This document shows, piece by piece, positions 1 through 11,635 of a DNA stretch of 64,000 nucleotides (the stretch's first letter is position 1; the number at the start of each line of letters is the position of its first letter). Below the pieces are notes generated by a model. The model ran no database searches and was not told the DNA's origin. It saw only the letters and a list, made by a program, of their open reading frames with translations. The translations under genes and the position numbers were made by a program. Source of the stretch: Chenopodium formosanum (lineage: Eukaryota; Streptophyta; Magnoliopsida; Caryophyllales; Amaranthaceae). The stretch lies in the NCBI GenBank assembly GCA_024500155.1, contig CM044863.1:7309501-7373500 (forward strand), in the 5' to 3' direction.

Positions 1-1060
1 AAAATAAAATCATCATGTATCATACAAATAATTAATTATTATTTACGTGGCATGACACTTGGCGAAAAGTTAAAATGTCAAGTCTCGTTGTCTCGTGGTC
101 TGACTAAAAGTTTAGCTTTATATATTAATTTTATGATTTTAATAAATAAAAAAAAGTATTAGTGTATCAAATTTAAAATTATTGATAAAAAACATAAAAA
201 AAAAAAATAAATAAATCATTAAAAAAATATGTTAATTTGATGTCATGAAGGTTAAATAATGAAATTTGACTTTCTTAAAAAAAATTTAAAAAGTAAAGAT
301 GGTAGGTATTTTTTAACCATTTTAATTAAAAGGATGGTAGGATTTTTTAAGAAAAAAGAGGGGTATTTTTTTTACTTTACAACGCTGAATTAACATAAAT
401 ATAATCAGAGTTTACAAAACACAATACAAAAATTAAAACTTACCACTAAAGGCTTAGACTTTAAAACAACAAAGATAAATAGGCTCTTAACACTTAAGCC
501 TTTACAACAGTTGACACCAAAGCACATTCGACCATTACACCAACAGGTACATATATTCAAAAGAAAACTTAGAGAAATAGGGTCCACAAGGCATGTTGCA
601 GAAGAGGAACACTTTATACTTTAAGGAGTAGAAACCCACAATAAAACACGATGAGAGCATTTGAGAGTACTAAAATTGTCCATTTAAGGCTAACCTTACT
701 CCTCCCGGCGGGATCCAATCATCACAAGGTAAGTCCTTCCTTCAGTTATTTGAAAAACCCCATTTCACTTTATAAATAGGATCTTTATTTACTCATTGTT
801 TGTCGCTTAAGTAAAAGTTTACCTGTGTAGTCCATTATTTTAGTAAGTGAATGGTATTTATCTTTATATGTTCTTACATTATCATATTGCGTGTTTACGG
901 ATGTCTTTGTCTCATCTTATTTTATGTTTTACAAGCTAAGAGACGCATGTAATGTGTGCGTGTGCAATATAAGTAATCTACCAAGCTTGATTCTATGTTC
1001 TTTTCCATAATATCATCTCTTTATTCTAATAATGATAAAAAGATTAGTGGGTTTAACAAT

Positions 1061-1099
<39 letters not shown>

Positions 1100-1184
1100 A
1101 TTATTAAAATAAATATGTTGATTCGATTCATGAAGGCTAAATAATAAAATTTGACTTCCATTTTAAAAAAATGAAAATTTTAAG
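1..1184. other. AT-rich intergenic DNA, no gene seen
   Basis: Very AT-rich, with a poly(A) run at about 1069-1098. A diverged direct repeat is visible: the stretch around 228-285 (ATGAAGGTTAAATAATG...) returns around 1113-1180 (ATGAAGGCTAAATAATA...), which suggests two relics of one repeat. No convincing coding sequence on either strand. Confidence 0.5.
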
Positions 1185-1615
1185 TTACAGACAGCTGTAC
1201 CATGCTTGATACAGCCGAAAAACGCAGAAAGAACATGTAACTGTTTTGTAAAGAACATACAACTGTTTGGTAAAGAATATCAAGTTATATGTTTTTTTTT
1301 TAAAAAAAAAATATATAAAGAACATCTGTAATATTAATAAAGAACATGATAATATTATGTAAGGAACATTATTCATATATACCCACTATAATTTAAAGAC
1401 AAATTTCAAAGAACATTTCACAATAAGCAATGAATATTATGACACAAATAAAAGAACATTACACTGGCAATCAAAGAAAATGAATATGTTCTTTTCACAC
1501 TTTTTTAGTGCAAATATGTTCTTTTCACTTTAGATATATGTTCATTATATTTTAATAGTATGTTCTTTTCACTATATCTATATGTTCATTATTTTTCTAT
1601 ATTATGTTCTTTCTA
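1185..1615. repeat. Inverted cluster of AAAGAACAT / ATGTTCTTT boxes
   Basis: From about 1228 to 1460 the box (A)AAGAACAT occurs about seven times, with one AGGAACAT variant. From about 1484 to 1613 its reverse complement ATGTTCTTTT occurs four times, with ATGTTCATTA between. The two halves would fold back loosely on each other. This is seen directly in the sequence. No family name is recognised; it may be a decayed foldback element or a subterminal-repeat cluster of a DNA transposon. Confidence 0.55.
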
Positions 1616-2020
1616 CAAAATGACTGTACGAATCATCATACAAGCACCTGCAAGGACCAACAATTGATTAAAATCAAGATAAATGACTAGTATTCAAGTT
1701 TTTCTATATGTTGCTCTATAAAGTTACCAATGTTCTTAGTTCTATAAACACTGAAATAATCTGAAAACAGAACAAGAGATGGTTCAATGATACATCAGTT
1801 TGCAAAGCTTTGCGCTCTTCCTCAACAACCTTCTATAACAACACTTGAGCCATTCAATCATGAATGTACAGCACAAGTATACAAGAACTTTGTTCACTAA
1901 ACTCCCTCCGCAAAAACCAACCCAACACGAACTGCAGTGACTACAACTCAAACAATCAAATTATAACACACAATTTTGCAAGTAGAAAGCGTAGCCTCAA
2001 AGAAAAACTAAATAAAAATA

Positions 2021-3215
2021 TCAAGATAAATCCCCAGTTGCTTTCATAGTTTTCCCCTGCTTATGATCATCAACCTTCTTTTCCATCGTTTGCTGCTTAC
2101 AATATTCAAAGTACAACAGAAAAGCAATCCACTTCACCAAATTTCCAATTGAAACCGACATTATAACAGCGGAAGTGATCATAACACCAGCCACACTTCC
2201 ATTACATAATCCGGCATACAAACAAGGAAGCCTCAGAGCATTACCAAACACAAAAAAACCGAGCATCAACTGAAACCCGGTTTTCTTGCAATGCCTGCCG
2301 TAATATTCTGACAATCCTAACGCAGCAATCCCAGTTTGCTCCTCTGTACAAGAAATCACCATTCCCATATTCCAAAATGCACTCCAATCAAGGTACTTGT
2401 AAAGCAAAGCTAAAAACAATACTGACTGAAGTGCAACAAACAGTACATACCAAAAAGATATAGACTGATCATAGTAGCTAGGACCTGAGAAGAGAAGTTT
2501 ACTCTATAGTATTATCCAAGAAAGACCTAACAAAGTTAATGATGACAGTAAGTGAACACAAAGATAGGTAGTAAAAGGACCGCCAAAATTAACTTTCTGG
2601 TTAAACAGCTCTCTGAGTGTTGGCAGTTTATCAACTGCATGAACTTTCGATGCAATTTTTGTAGTTAAGCGCAAGCTAAAGAACTCTAGAAAGGGATACA
2701 GAAGCAAATAAAAGAGAGAAAGTTGGAATGTGTTTATGAAAAACTCCCTTCTTTGATCAACAATTGTTGTATAACTTGTGAACTCATTGTCACTGTCTTT
2801 GGAGGAAAGACTATAGTACGACACAACTTGATAATTATCATGTGAGGCTGGAGCAGTACTGTTTACTGAGGAATTATATAGGTACACCATTGTTACAGAT
2901 TTGGGGTAGTTATGCAGTAGTAGTGGGTTTGATGAAAGAAAACTTACTGATTTCTGGAGTTGTATATCATAAAAGACCATAAAAACAAAAGGAGGAAGAA
3001 TAGACAGTATCATAAAGAGCATAAACTTAGTACTACTGGTAAAGATATTCAAAGACAACTTCAGAATTTCAAATGACTTCCAACTCCTTGAGATCAACTA
3101 TAGCTTTCCTGATATCGATCCCAATTCCTTCCCCAGTTCCTAGCAGCCTCTCATTTTGTGACTCGATATCATCGAGTTTGGGAAGTAAGGAAGCTTCAAC
3201 ATTTCCTGCACTCAT
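2021..3215 (-). pseudogene. Broken gene for a plant multi-pass membrane protein
   Basis: Reading leftwards from an ATG at 3215-3213, about 38 codons begin MSAGNVEASLLPKLDD and reach ...IRKAIVDL. The frame then shifts by one base near 3095-3110 and continues as SRSWKSFEILKLSLN..., with several hydrophobic stretches. It runs into a TAG at 2504-2506. The same frame continues beyond the TAG without a break (SKLLFSGPSYYDQS..., then YLDWSAFWNMGMVIS...) to a TGA at 2021-2023. Restored length would be near 395 codons. The pattern of repeated hydrophobic helices and an intronless body resembles the uncharacterised plant transmembrane family often labelled PTHR33133, but I hold that loosely. Two independent lesions in an otherwise well-preserved frame suggest a recent pseudogene. 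A sequencing error at either site, or a short unrecognised intron at the frameshift, is the alternative. Confidence 0.7.
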
Positions 3216-3264
3216 GTCTAAAATTATATGCCTGTATCTAACTTCGATAAGCTTTATATTTTAG

Positions 3265-3993
3265 CTAACTTTATAGTCAATCAGCCATCCAAATCTATCA
3301 TCATTATATTTTGAATTAAGTGCTTACCATTGGCTTTGAATTTCCACCTTATGTATGCCCGTTCCTTCTCTTTGACTAATATAATGTATCCAATGATTTA
3401 ATTAGGTGCTGACCGTTTACTTTGAATTTTCCACCTTATGCTTCAACAAAATAATGAATGGTGCATTGTAGTTGGAACTTGGAAGTCTATTGACATGAAA
3501 CTTCCTCAATAGCGAGCTTGAAAATTGACAAAAATTGGAAAGAACTCATCATCACTAAATTCCTATAATTTCATTCTTGCTCCATCCCAAAATGTCATGC
3601 CCATTTCTCAATTTGCACGGAAATGAAGGGTAGTGGAGGGAGTGAAAAATCATACGTTTGAAATAAACTACAAAATGCGCAACGTACATTTTCTTTTCCA
3701 CATGATGCATTTAATGTATTCTGTTGATATGTGCAAATATTACATATGGACGCCAATTTTGAAGGATATTGTGGGATCTTAACATTTACACATTACTAAC
3801 AACTATATACTGAATGTATCATAACAAGAATTTAAATAGCAATCAAATGAAAAGTTCAGCTCAAAACATAAGAAGTAGGTGCCAGATTAAATTTTGAACC
3901 AAGGATAAATTGACATTAACTATTCAATTTATGTTCTAACATACTGGACTACTTGGGAAAGAAAAGAGATTATACACCAAGACTAGCACGCCT
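3265..3993. other. Intergenic, nothing recognised
   Basis: About 730 bases upstream of the broken membrane-protein gene. AT-rich with no extended reading frame. It could contain the old promoter of that gene, but no element is clear. Confidence 0.4.
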
Positions 3994-4234
3994 AATTACA
4001 CATTTTACCAACCAAGGCAAGCTTGGTCTAGTGGAAAGGAGAGTACCTTCCAACCATGAGGTTGGGAGTTCAATCCCCACTAGTGACAATTTAGGAGAGT
4101 TGGATTCCCTTAACTTCCCCCACTCTTCCAAATTGTCTAGCCCGTTAACCCGTGCCGGGAGGACCTGTGAGAGGTTTCGGCCCGGTAGGGCCCTTCTCCT
4201 TACCAACCAAAAAAAAAAATTACACATTTTACCA
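3994..4234 (+). mobile_element. tRNA-derived SINE with target-site duplication
   Basis: The 5' part has an A-box-like TGGTCTAGTGG (about 4023) and a B-box-like GGGAGTTCAATCCCC (about 4065). These are the two internal RNA polymerase III promoter boxes of a tRNA-derived SINE. A non-tRNA body follows, ending ...CTCCTTACCAACC plus an A-run at 4209-4219. The 17-mer AATTACACATTTTACCA flanks the unit at 3994-4010 and 4218-4234, overlapping the tail by two bases. The body is about 200 bp, usual for plant SINEs. The sharp duplication argues for a fairly recent insertion by LINE machinery. Family not named. Confidence 0.85.
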
Positions 4235-4266
4235 AAAAATAAAAAGTACTAATTCAAACATGTGCA

Positions 4267-4456
4267 TTATAAATCACACGAACAAAGTGTATTGTTAACA
4301 TTTGGCTTGGTGACAACACATATCAATCTATCTCCATCTTCAAGCATATTAGAAACGTCTGGGGTTATCAGGTATATCCACAATCTTTCACTTGAATTTG
4401 AAGAGGTCATACAAAAGATGTCCCCAAACATCACATGGAAAAAGTAACAAGAAGCT
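4267..4456 (-). other. Possible coding exon of an unrecognised minus-strand gene
   Basis: An open frame of about 62 codons follows an AG at 4458-4457. It reads ASCYFFHVMFGDIF..., later ERLWIYLITPDVSNMLEDGD, and ends at a TAA at 4267-4269. Residue composition looks protein-like, but the frame is short and I recognise no family. It could be the last exon of a gene whose other exons lie between 4460 and 5420, or a chance frame. Confidence 0.2.
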
Positions 4457-5243
4457 CTGGATTCTTGTTACTTAAGAAAACCAACCAAATTCTATACAGC
4501 AAGCAACATACACAGGCGTTTAGGTGAAATTATGCACAGATGTCACATGTGTTTTAAAGAAAAAACAGGTACCAACCGGAAAAGAACGAAGCTTAACATA
4601 GGACCTTCCACGCAATTGCACACAAACTCATTGCCATTAGCACAGCTATTACTTCACATATAATACGTGTTCAGTTTCATGTGAAAGCTAATCACAATAC
4701 CATTCAATATGTATTCAAAAATAATCAAAAGAAAGCAAAGAAGCAACTTGCCAATTATTATCATTTAGAGGCTTGCACAGTTTGATACTCTTCCAAACCA
4801 ACTCTACAAGAAGTATCAAAATAAAAAAGAATCCCTCTATGTAAGTTGGAGGCAAGCCAAGTTGTTGAGAACTCCAAAGATAAAGTTCCTTAGAGATTTA
4901 AAATGTAGACCAATAAGCACTAGCCTGATTTATTAAGCATGTTAGGCAAGAAACAGTCTCAAAGCAGATAACTATTTTCAAAACAATTCACTGGTTCTTG
5001 ATAGTTTACTACTAGTGACGCACCCAAAAGAAAATGACATCCTTCCTAAGTCCCCATCTCAAACTATGTAAATATTAAATGATGTTGGCAAACAAAATTT
5101 GAAAAGAAAGAACAATGCATCGATCATGTTCACATCACATCTATAATTTGAGGAAGAGAAAAACAGAGTCAACAAGTGAGTGAAGTGACTAAGAAATGTG
5201 TTTGCAACATACCCAAAATAGCAAGCAGGCAAATAAAATAACC

Positions 5244-5414
5244 TTACCTGCTGAGGGCCTTTGTCTGATGTCCTGGAAACTGTGCAAGAGAAAAAAAGGT
5301 TATTTTGCCCTGAGGACATAACGGTTGGAGCAGTAGTTTTACCAAGTCCCATTGACAAGCTGGGACATCAAGTCCATAATGTTCCCTGAGAAGTATGTTA
5401 CTATATCGAGAATC
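5244..5414 (-). other. Possible coding exon of an unrecognised minus-strand gene
   Basis: Open frame of 56 codons, DSRYSNILLREHYGLDVPAC... to ...GHQTKALSR, closing at a TAA that overlaps a consensus-like donor (CAG|GTAAGG at about 5248-5243). An internal donor/acceptor pair (TTG|GTAAAA near 5342, CACAG near 5284) would also splice in frame. Both readings staying open is suggestive but not strong. No family recognised. It lies downstream of the RSZ22-type gene on the same strand, so a retained or alternative 3' exon of that gene is another option. Confidence 0.22.
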
Positions 5415-6167
5415 TTATAATCAAAGGGGCATGTGCAGTTTACTTCCTTTTCTACACTTTGTGTGTACTTTTAGATCATCCAGAAACAAATTTTTGATGG
5501 TTCCTATGCCCTCACAACCAGGTTAGATGAAAAGTGACGAGGTCTCATCTCCTTCAACTGGAGCAAGCATAGTGAGCATGTTCTAAGTGGAGCAGCTTGG
5601 TCATACATGATGAAATTTAAAGTTTGAGGGCGGCCAATGTAGTGGGGTTCCAGAGTCATGATGACACGAAGATAAGAAGAAGCGATGACAAGCAGATGAT
5701 GACGCAGACAAGCAGATTTGAAAAAACGGAGCACGGTAAGCAGTAAGAGTCGAAACGATGCCGTTGCATCCTAAATCACACTTCACAAAAGAAATATGAA
5801 CTTTTAGTCTTTCAGAAATACCAACTTCATATAGAATACACACGCACACTGAGAAGATTATAGAACAAGAAAATAGCATTTGATCACAAAACTAATAGTA
5901 AAATATAAAAAGGCAGTAATATGGCAATCAAACAGAAACCTACAACATTCAGAGAGCTGTAGAGAGCAAACTGATGCAGAAGGGATGTGCAGTAAACTTC
6001 CTACATTAAAACAGCATAGAAGCCATCCAAGCCCCCGAAGCAAACTTTAAGCACTTCATAGCCTTCAATATGCACAGTAATATCAAGTCTCTATTCCTAA
6101 TAGTACTATTGTTGGATCCTGGCTGCAACTGTTGCCTCCTAAAAAGCTCCACCACCATTTATCAGCA

Positions 6168-8563
6168 TCAAACTCTGCAACAAAAAAATATATAAATAAA
6201 TTAAGACTGGAAGTACAGAAAAAGTTCATGAATATAGTCTGCAATACAAGATTGAAGTGTATAAGTGAGGATCTAAGAGAGGGAAACAGATAACTTAGTG
6301 TGGTAAATACTACTATTACAAACATAAATACACCACACCAAGCTCAACCAGGGGCAACAGTAAATTAATGTAATTATATATCTCGACAACTGCATAAAAG
6401 TCTACACTACAAGTTACTCTACAGCACCCCATCTAACCTCCAAAAATAGGGAAAAAAAAAAACCATAGTACTCAAAACCTAAGAGAGTCACATCAATCAC
6501 ATAACAGCTTTACTTGATAGAGATTAAACAACACTTGTTACCAAATAGGCAATTGCCAATAATAATTCACAGCAACTGTAACCTTTAGGTATTAGACATT
6601 AAAACTCGCATCTTGATTATAAAACAACTACAAGCTAAGAATTTATTTTGCCAGTAATAGATAAATGAATATTTTATCAACAATAAATAACAATATCATG
6701 GTAGGTGATTAATGTGAAAAAATTCACATACCCATTAGCATAGGGTGAGGCACGGCGAGCACGACGAACTGGTGGTGATCTACTGTAGCTTCGACCACGA
6801 CGATATGCAGGTGATATGCTCCGTTTCCTTGGTGGTAGTGGTGACCTCCTTCCTCGTGGGCTGTATCCACGTGGGCTATAACTCCTGCCACATGATAACC
6901 TCATCACATCAATCATTGCAAGTTGAGAAAACAGTGACAAAAAAATCAGATGGCAAGCAAAGTTTACAAAAAGCATCTTATTGATTAGGCAACAGGGTAC
7001 TATTAAACAAATTTATGATATAACTAGGAAAAAATACAGAACCAATTGGCCTACATTGAGCTGCAACAATAGATTGGAAAAGCACTGAAAGAACTTCCAA
7101 AATATCAACATAACCATCCTTCATAGAATAATACACAAATAGAGAAGCATTCACTAAATCACAAAAGCAGACCTGCGGCCATAACTAGGACTTCCACGAT
7201 GACGAATAGGGGAAGGACTACGACGCCGTCCACCACCTACCCCTCTTGAACCAACTCGCAAGCGACATTCACGAGCAAAGTGACCAGGTTCACCACACTC
7301 ATAGCATTTCATATCATCACCCCCACGCCCACGTCCACCACGACCTCCACCTCCCTTTGTATTACGGGACAATTCCACTCGCCAGCCATTCCTTCCTGTT
7401 GTATAAGCTTGCTCATGAGTAATCCAACATGGTAATTTATAACAAAGCAAACATGATAATTCTAAACATGGAGGGGGAATAATCCAGAAGACAAGAACAC
7501 CACGTTCACATTGCAACTAGGCCAACTCAGACATAATGTAGGCAATTCAAACTTCCATCAAACATCAAACATCAAAGAGAGATCCAAAACAATAAAAATA
7601 CCAAATAGTGTATAGTGACAATAATCAAACCTTCATGACAAGTTACATTGCGCTATAAACAACTAAAGGGTGATAAAGTAATCCACTAATTCCCATGTAA
7701 TACACAATGGCATGAACAACAAAGTTGTAAGAAAGATTAAGAACAGCCAAGAACGGGGATCCAAAATTTTTATTTCTCAGCAAACTTTTAAAAAAAATGT
7801 TTAAAAAAAAAAAACCCGTATTAATTTGATAAGAAAATGACTTGGTTGGAAGGAGTTAGGAAGGATATGAAGTATATGGATTTGCATGAGGAGGAGGCAT
7901 TGGATCGTAAGGGATGGAGGAGGAGGGTCTTTGTCAATGATTACACATAATAATCAAATTGATTGATGTAGCTGACCCCACTTAAAGGATTAAGGCTTTA
8001 ATTGATTGATTGATTGAATTTGATTAAAAAAAAAAACCATTATCATCAAAGCTAAAGACCTATTAAAAATGTAGACTTTACAAACGAAAAAATCCTCCAC
8101 CCAACTAATTTCTTCAAGTAAAGACCAAACAAGAAGAAAAGATACCATCAAGAGCTTGAATTGCATCAAGCGCATCCCTTTTGTCATCGAATTCGATAAA
8201 AGCATAGCCTGGAGGCCTTCGAGCAACCCACACACTGCAATCATGGTAATTTGCTAGCATAAGAAAATCATCATCAAAGCTAAATTCATCTAATTTGATA
8301 CAAAATAAAAATCACCCAATTATCAAGAAAAGATAGACAAATCTACCAAACATGTAAATTTCAGAATCAAAACAACAAAAAAAGGAAATCCCTGTTTGAA
8401 CTATTCGGATCAAAATTAAGGAAAAAACTCATGTAAAATACAAGAAAAGGAAGGAAAAAAAAAAAAATTAGAACCTGCGAAGAACGCCATAAACTCGAAA
8501 TTCATCCTCGAGCTCGCGTTCGGTGACTTGAGGATCCAGATTACCGACATAGACTCGAGCCAT
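6168..8563 (-). CDS. RSZ22: Serine/arginine-rich splicing factor, RSZ22 type
   Basis: Nuclear SR protein that binds pre-mRNA and helps choose splice sites. Coding exons, high to low: 8563-8475, 8234-8146, 7395-7173, 6884-6732, 6174-6168; all introns are GT-AG. They total 561 nt, or 186 aa plus TGA, matching the usual size of RSZ21/RSZ22. The RRM spans residues 1-70, with RNP2 VYVGNL at 4-9 and RNP1-like GYAFIEF at 39-45. A glycine/arginine hinge follows at 74-85. A single CCHC zinc knuckle, CYECGEPGHFAREC, sits at 90-103. An RS tail with SPSPIRHRGSPSYGRR, SYSPRG repeats and GRSYSRSPP ends SPYANGV. One knuckle distinguishes it from RS2Z proteins, which have two. The start was chosen because MARVYVGNLDP is the conserved N-terminus. 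If intron 4 is retained, the tail would read ANGYVNFF..., an alternative C-terminus. A 3' UTR probably runs to about 5880. RSZ21 versus RSZ22 orthology cannot be settled by eye. Confidence 0.93.
7840..8027 (+). mobile_element. 3' end of an RTE-type LINE inside an intron of RSZ22
   Basis: Antisense to the host gene, in intron 2. A short frame reads TWLEGVRKDMKYMDL... RKGWRRRVFVNDYT and stops at TAA, the type of C-terminus seen in plant RTE LINE reverse transcriptases. It is followed by GTAGCTGACCCCACTTAA...AAGGCTTT and a (TTGA)n tail, the typical RTE 3' end. Only about 190 bp remain, so this is a 5'-truncated copy. Confidence 0.7.
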
Positions 8564-8765
8564 TATTCCTGAAATTTGATAGCTGAGAAAAGTTTATGAG
8601 AATATTATCAAATACAAATTCGAGGAACTAAGAATGAATTTAAGGTTTAATTCAAGAAATTGACGAAGAAATCAATAGAGAAAGTAAGGAGAGAGAGAGA
8701 GAGAAAAACCTAGGGCTTGATCAAGAGAGGGGAATTTCGTGATTACAGTTACAAATTGCAATACA
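8564..8765 (-). promoter_or_regulatory. 5' leader and promoter side of RSZ22
   Basis: On the minus strand a CT-rich leader (TCTCTCTCTCTCTC at about 8704-8690) precedes the start codon by about 130 bases, common in plant 5' UTRs. No TATA box is clear. The next 600 bp up to 9388 are AT-rich spacer with no gene seen. Confidence 0.4.
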
Positions 8766-11310
8766 AAACAAGTTTCTGATTTTGATTTGGGAAAACTCAA
8801 CTCTTTTTGGTTTAAGGGGTTAATTGAACATAAAAATTTATGGGCTTTGATGGACTATTGCCAATTGTATGGGCCATATTTTGAATAGCCCAGTAGACAA
8901 AAATAAAACGGTTTTTCTAAGGTATGTCCCGTGATTGTTAAGTTTCCAAGGTGTTCCCATGCTTTATCAAAATTACAAGATGTGTGCCCCACAACTTAAG
9001 GTGATTATTCAATCGTACCCTTTGAAGTTAACCCAACATTAGCAATTGTCTTAACTGTTAATTACCCTATTTTGGAGAGAAATTTCACGCCCAAATTGAA
9101 TTAAAATTATAAATGGGAATTAACATAAAGAATTATTTTCACATTTTCTCATCTACTTTTCATCGTTTTTTCAAAAGGATATGTTGAGCTCTCGGTGTAC
9201 TTCTACATTTTCTCTCATCCGCTTCTTATTACTTCCTATTTTCTTTTAATTATTAACGTCAGATGGTACGGTTTATTAAGCAGCTTAAGTTGGAGGGCAC
9301 AACTTGTAATTTTATAAAAGCATGGACAAATTTTAAAAACTCAACAACCTCAAGGCATAATAGTTTAGAAAAACCCAAATAAAAATAAGGTTAGTTTTTG
9401 AATTACCACCCAAAAATGTAACCATTTTCGAACTAACCACCCGTTTAATTTTTTATTTTAAATTACCACCCCTTAAATTAAATAAATGCTCAGATTACCA
9501 CCCATTTTAAAAATCCGGTGGATTTTCCCTCTGTGGGCCCCACCTAACACTTATTTTGACCCTTTTGACTGATTTTTCCCCCTGTTTTCTCTTTTAAAAC
9601 GCTCTCCTAACTTCAATTCACATTTCCTTCACCAAATTTCACTATAATTGGGGTAAATAGGTAGATTTGGGAAATAGGGTTCATGGAATCAAATCGAATT
9701 AGGGCAGAAATTGGGGTTTTGAATTCAAATCGAATTGGAGCTGAAATTGGGGCTTTGAATTCACGAGCTTCCTCAGAAAACAGTGGAATCCCATCGGAGA
9801 ATGATCTTCTCCGCCGTCTCACCTACCTTATCTTCGCCAGAGCCGCCATCTTCATCTTTTAGTAGTGAGGGGAGGAGAGAGAAAATGAATGAGAAGGGTG
9901 ACAGTGTAATGATGGTGATATGTTGATTTTTTGTTTGAAGTTGTAAAATTTGGGGGATTTAGAAATGAAATTAAATTGGTGTGTTGAATTCAATGAAGGA
10001 AATGATGATAGGTTGAGTGAAATATATGAGTGAGATGATTAAATAGAGAGAAAAAAAGAAAAAAAAATAGGAGGGAAGTTAGTTAGGTGGTGCCCACAGA
10101 CGGAAAAACCACCAAATTTTTAAAATAGGCGGTAATCTGAGTATTTATTTAATTTAAGGGGTGGTAATTTAAAATCAAAAACTAGCTTAGTGCCCGTGCA
10201 ATGCATGGTTTATAAATCAACTTATTAATTTTTTGAAAAAAAAACATTATTAATCCCGTAGGGAAAAAAAATAACATAATTTTTAATTTAGTAATAAAGG
10301 GCTCTATTTCACTAACAAATTAATTATGTCTTTGGTATTTGATTTATTTTATTCCCTTTTATTTTTTTATAATGTTAAAATTTTAATTGAAAAATAAATG
10401 AATTGTACACCACATAATTATATAAGAGAACTAGACTAAATCATTTCCTATCTCCCATAGATAAAAACAAATTTTTTTTATTACCATACCATTCACTTCA
10501 GCAGCTATAGAATCGTATATTTGCTTTACCCATTGTATTCACCAAATCTTTAGACACAATAATAACCTTATATATGACTCACAACTATATACATTTTTTA
10601 AGCAAAACATTGTGTTAAAAACAATTACATAATATACAACCAAGCAACAACTGATAGAATATACAACACAAATTTATAGATATAGATATTGGTTAATTTT
10701 TATACGAATAAAAGATATTTATTATGATTTTTAAGAATAAAAGACAAATCTCATCAACTACTCAATCATTTATGTAATATATTTTTTTACAGACATATAT
10801 TCTTATACGGTAATTATTTAAATTTTGAATATTAATATTACATTAGTACGAAAATATGAAAATTTATGGTTATAGAAATGAGAATATTCGATATTCATAT
10901 AGATTTCATTAGAAATCTATGTTAATAAAAAAAAAATTTAAAATTGTACGGAATCTTTAATTTTTTTTTTTGAGAAAGAATTTTTAATTATACATGCATA
11001 AATTTTTGGCATAATTATTGTTAGGAAAATATTGTTTAATTTAGTATTCACCATGATTCTTTAAGAGGGGCGAGGTCAAATATGTGAATGTCATATTGAA
11101 GAATAATATATTAACCTTTAGGTAATATGGATATATAACATGACCTTGAAATGAAAAATGTAAAGACTTATATGACTATAAGTCTATGACCATGACTATT
11201 ATTTATATAGATGAATACAAAAAAATTTGTATCTTATTTTATTATTTGAATATTATAATTTGATTTTAATATTTAGAATATTTCATTTTTACCGATCATG
11301 CTACCATTAT

Positions 11311-11400
11311 ATTTCTAGACTTTTTTTTTTATTTGAGAAATAATATTTCTAGACTTTTTTTTTATTTGAGAAATAATATTTCTAGACTTTACTATATAGT
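11311..11400. repeat. Tandem repeat, TTTATTTGAGAAATAATATTTC unit
   Basis: A block of about 34 bp (AATATTTCTAGAC plus a T-run plus ATTTGAGAAAT) is repeated in tandem here. A further diverged copy lies at about 11688-11722. It lies inside the Helitron. The T-run followed by TTTGAGAAAT is, on the other strand, ATTTCTCAAATAAAA, similar to the poly(A) micro-insertions seen elsewhere. Confidence 0.6.
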
Positions 11401-11573
11401 AGATGCTCTGACCATTATTTTTACCGTATCAATAAGTATCATGTAATCCGAAATACTTGTATAATTCTTTCTTTTGCTCATTATGTCGCAAAAATATTAC
11501 TAGACTTTACTATAATATATGATATGACCATTATCACAACCATCTATTATAATAACTGATTACATTATGAGTA

Positions 11574-11635
11574 AAGAAATATCACTCTATGCCATTTTTT
11601 TTTTTTTTTTTACGGGAAGAAATATCACTCTATGC
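11574..11635 (-). mobile_element. Very short poly(A) insertion with 19-bp target duplication
   Basis: The 19-mer AAGAAATATCACTCTATGC stands at 11574-11592 and again at 11617-11635. Between them is only a 24-bp insert, on the minus strand CCCGT followed by an A-run and TG. This is the footprint of an extremely 5'-truncated retroposon. Confidence 0.75.

Noticed and set aside
9613..9822. Arginine-rich 69-codon frame
   Set aside because: Lies inside the long-TIR element, has no recognisable family and no splice or start context; most likely filler.
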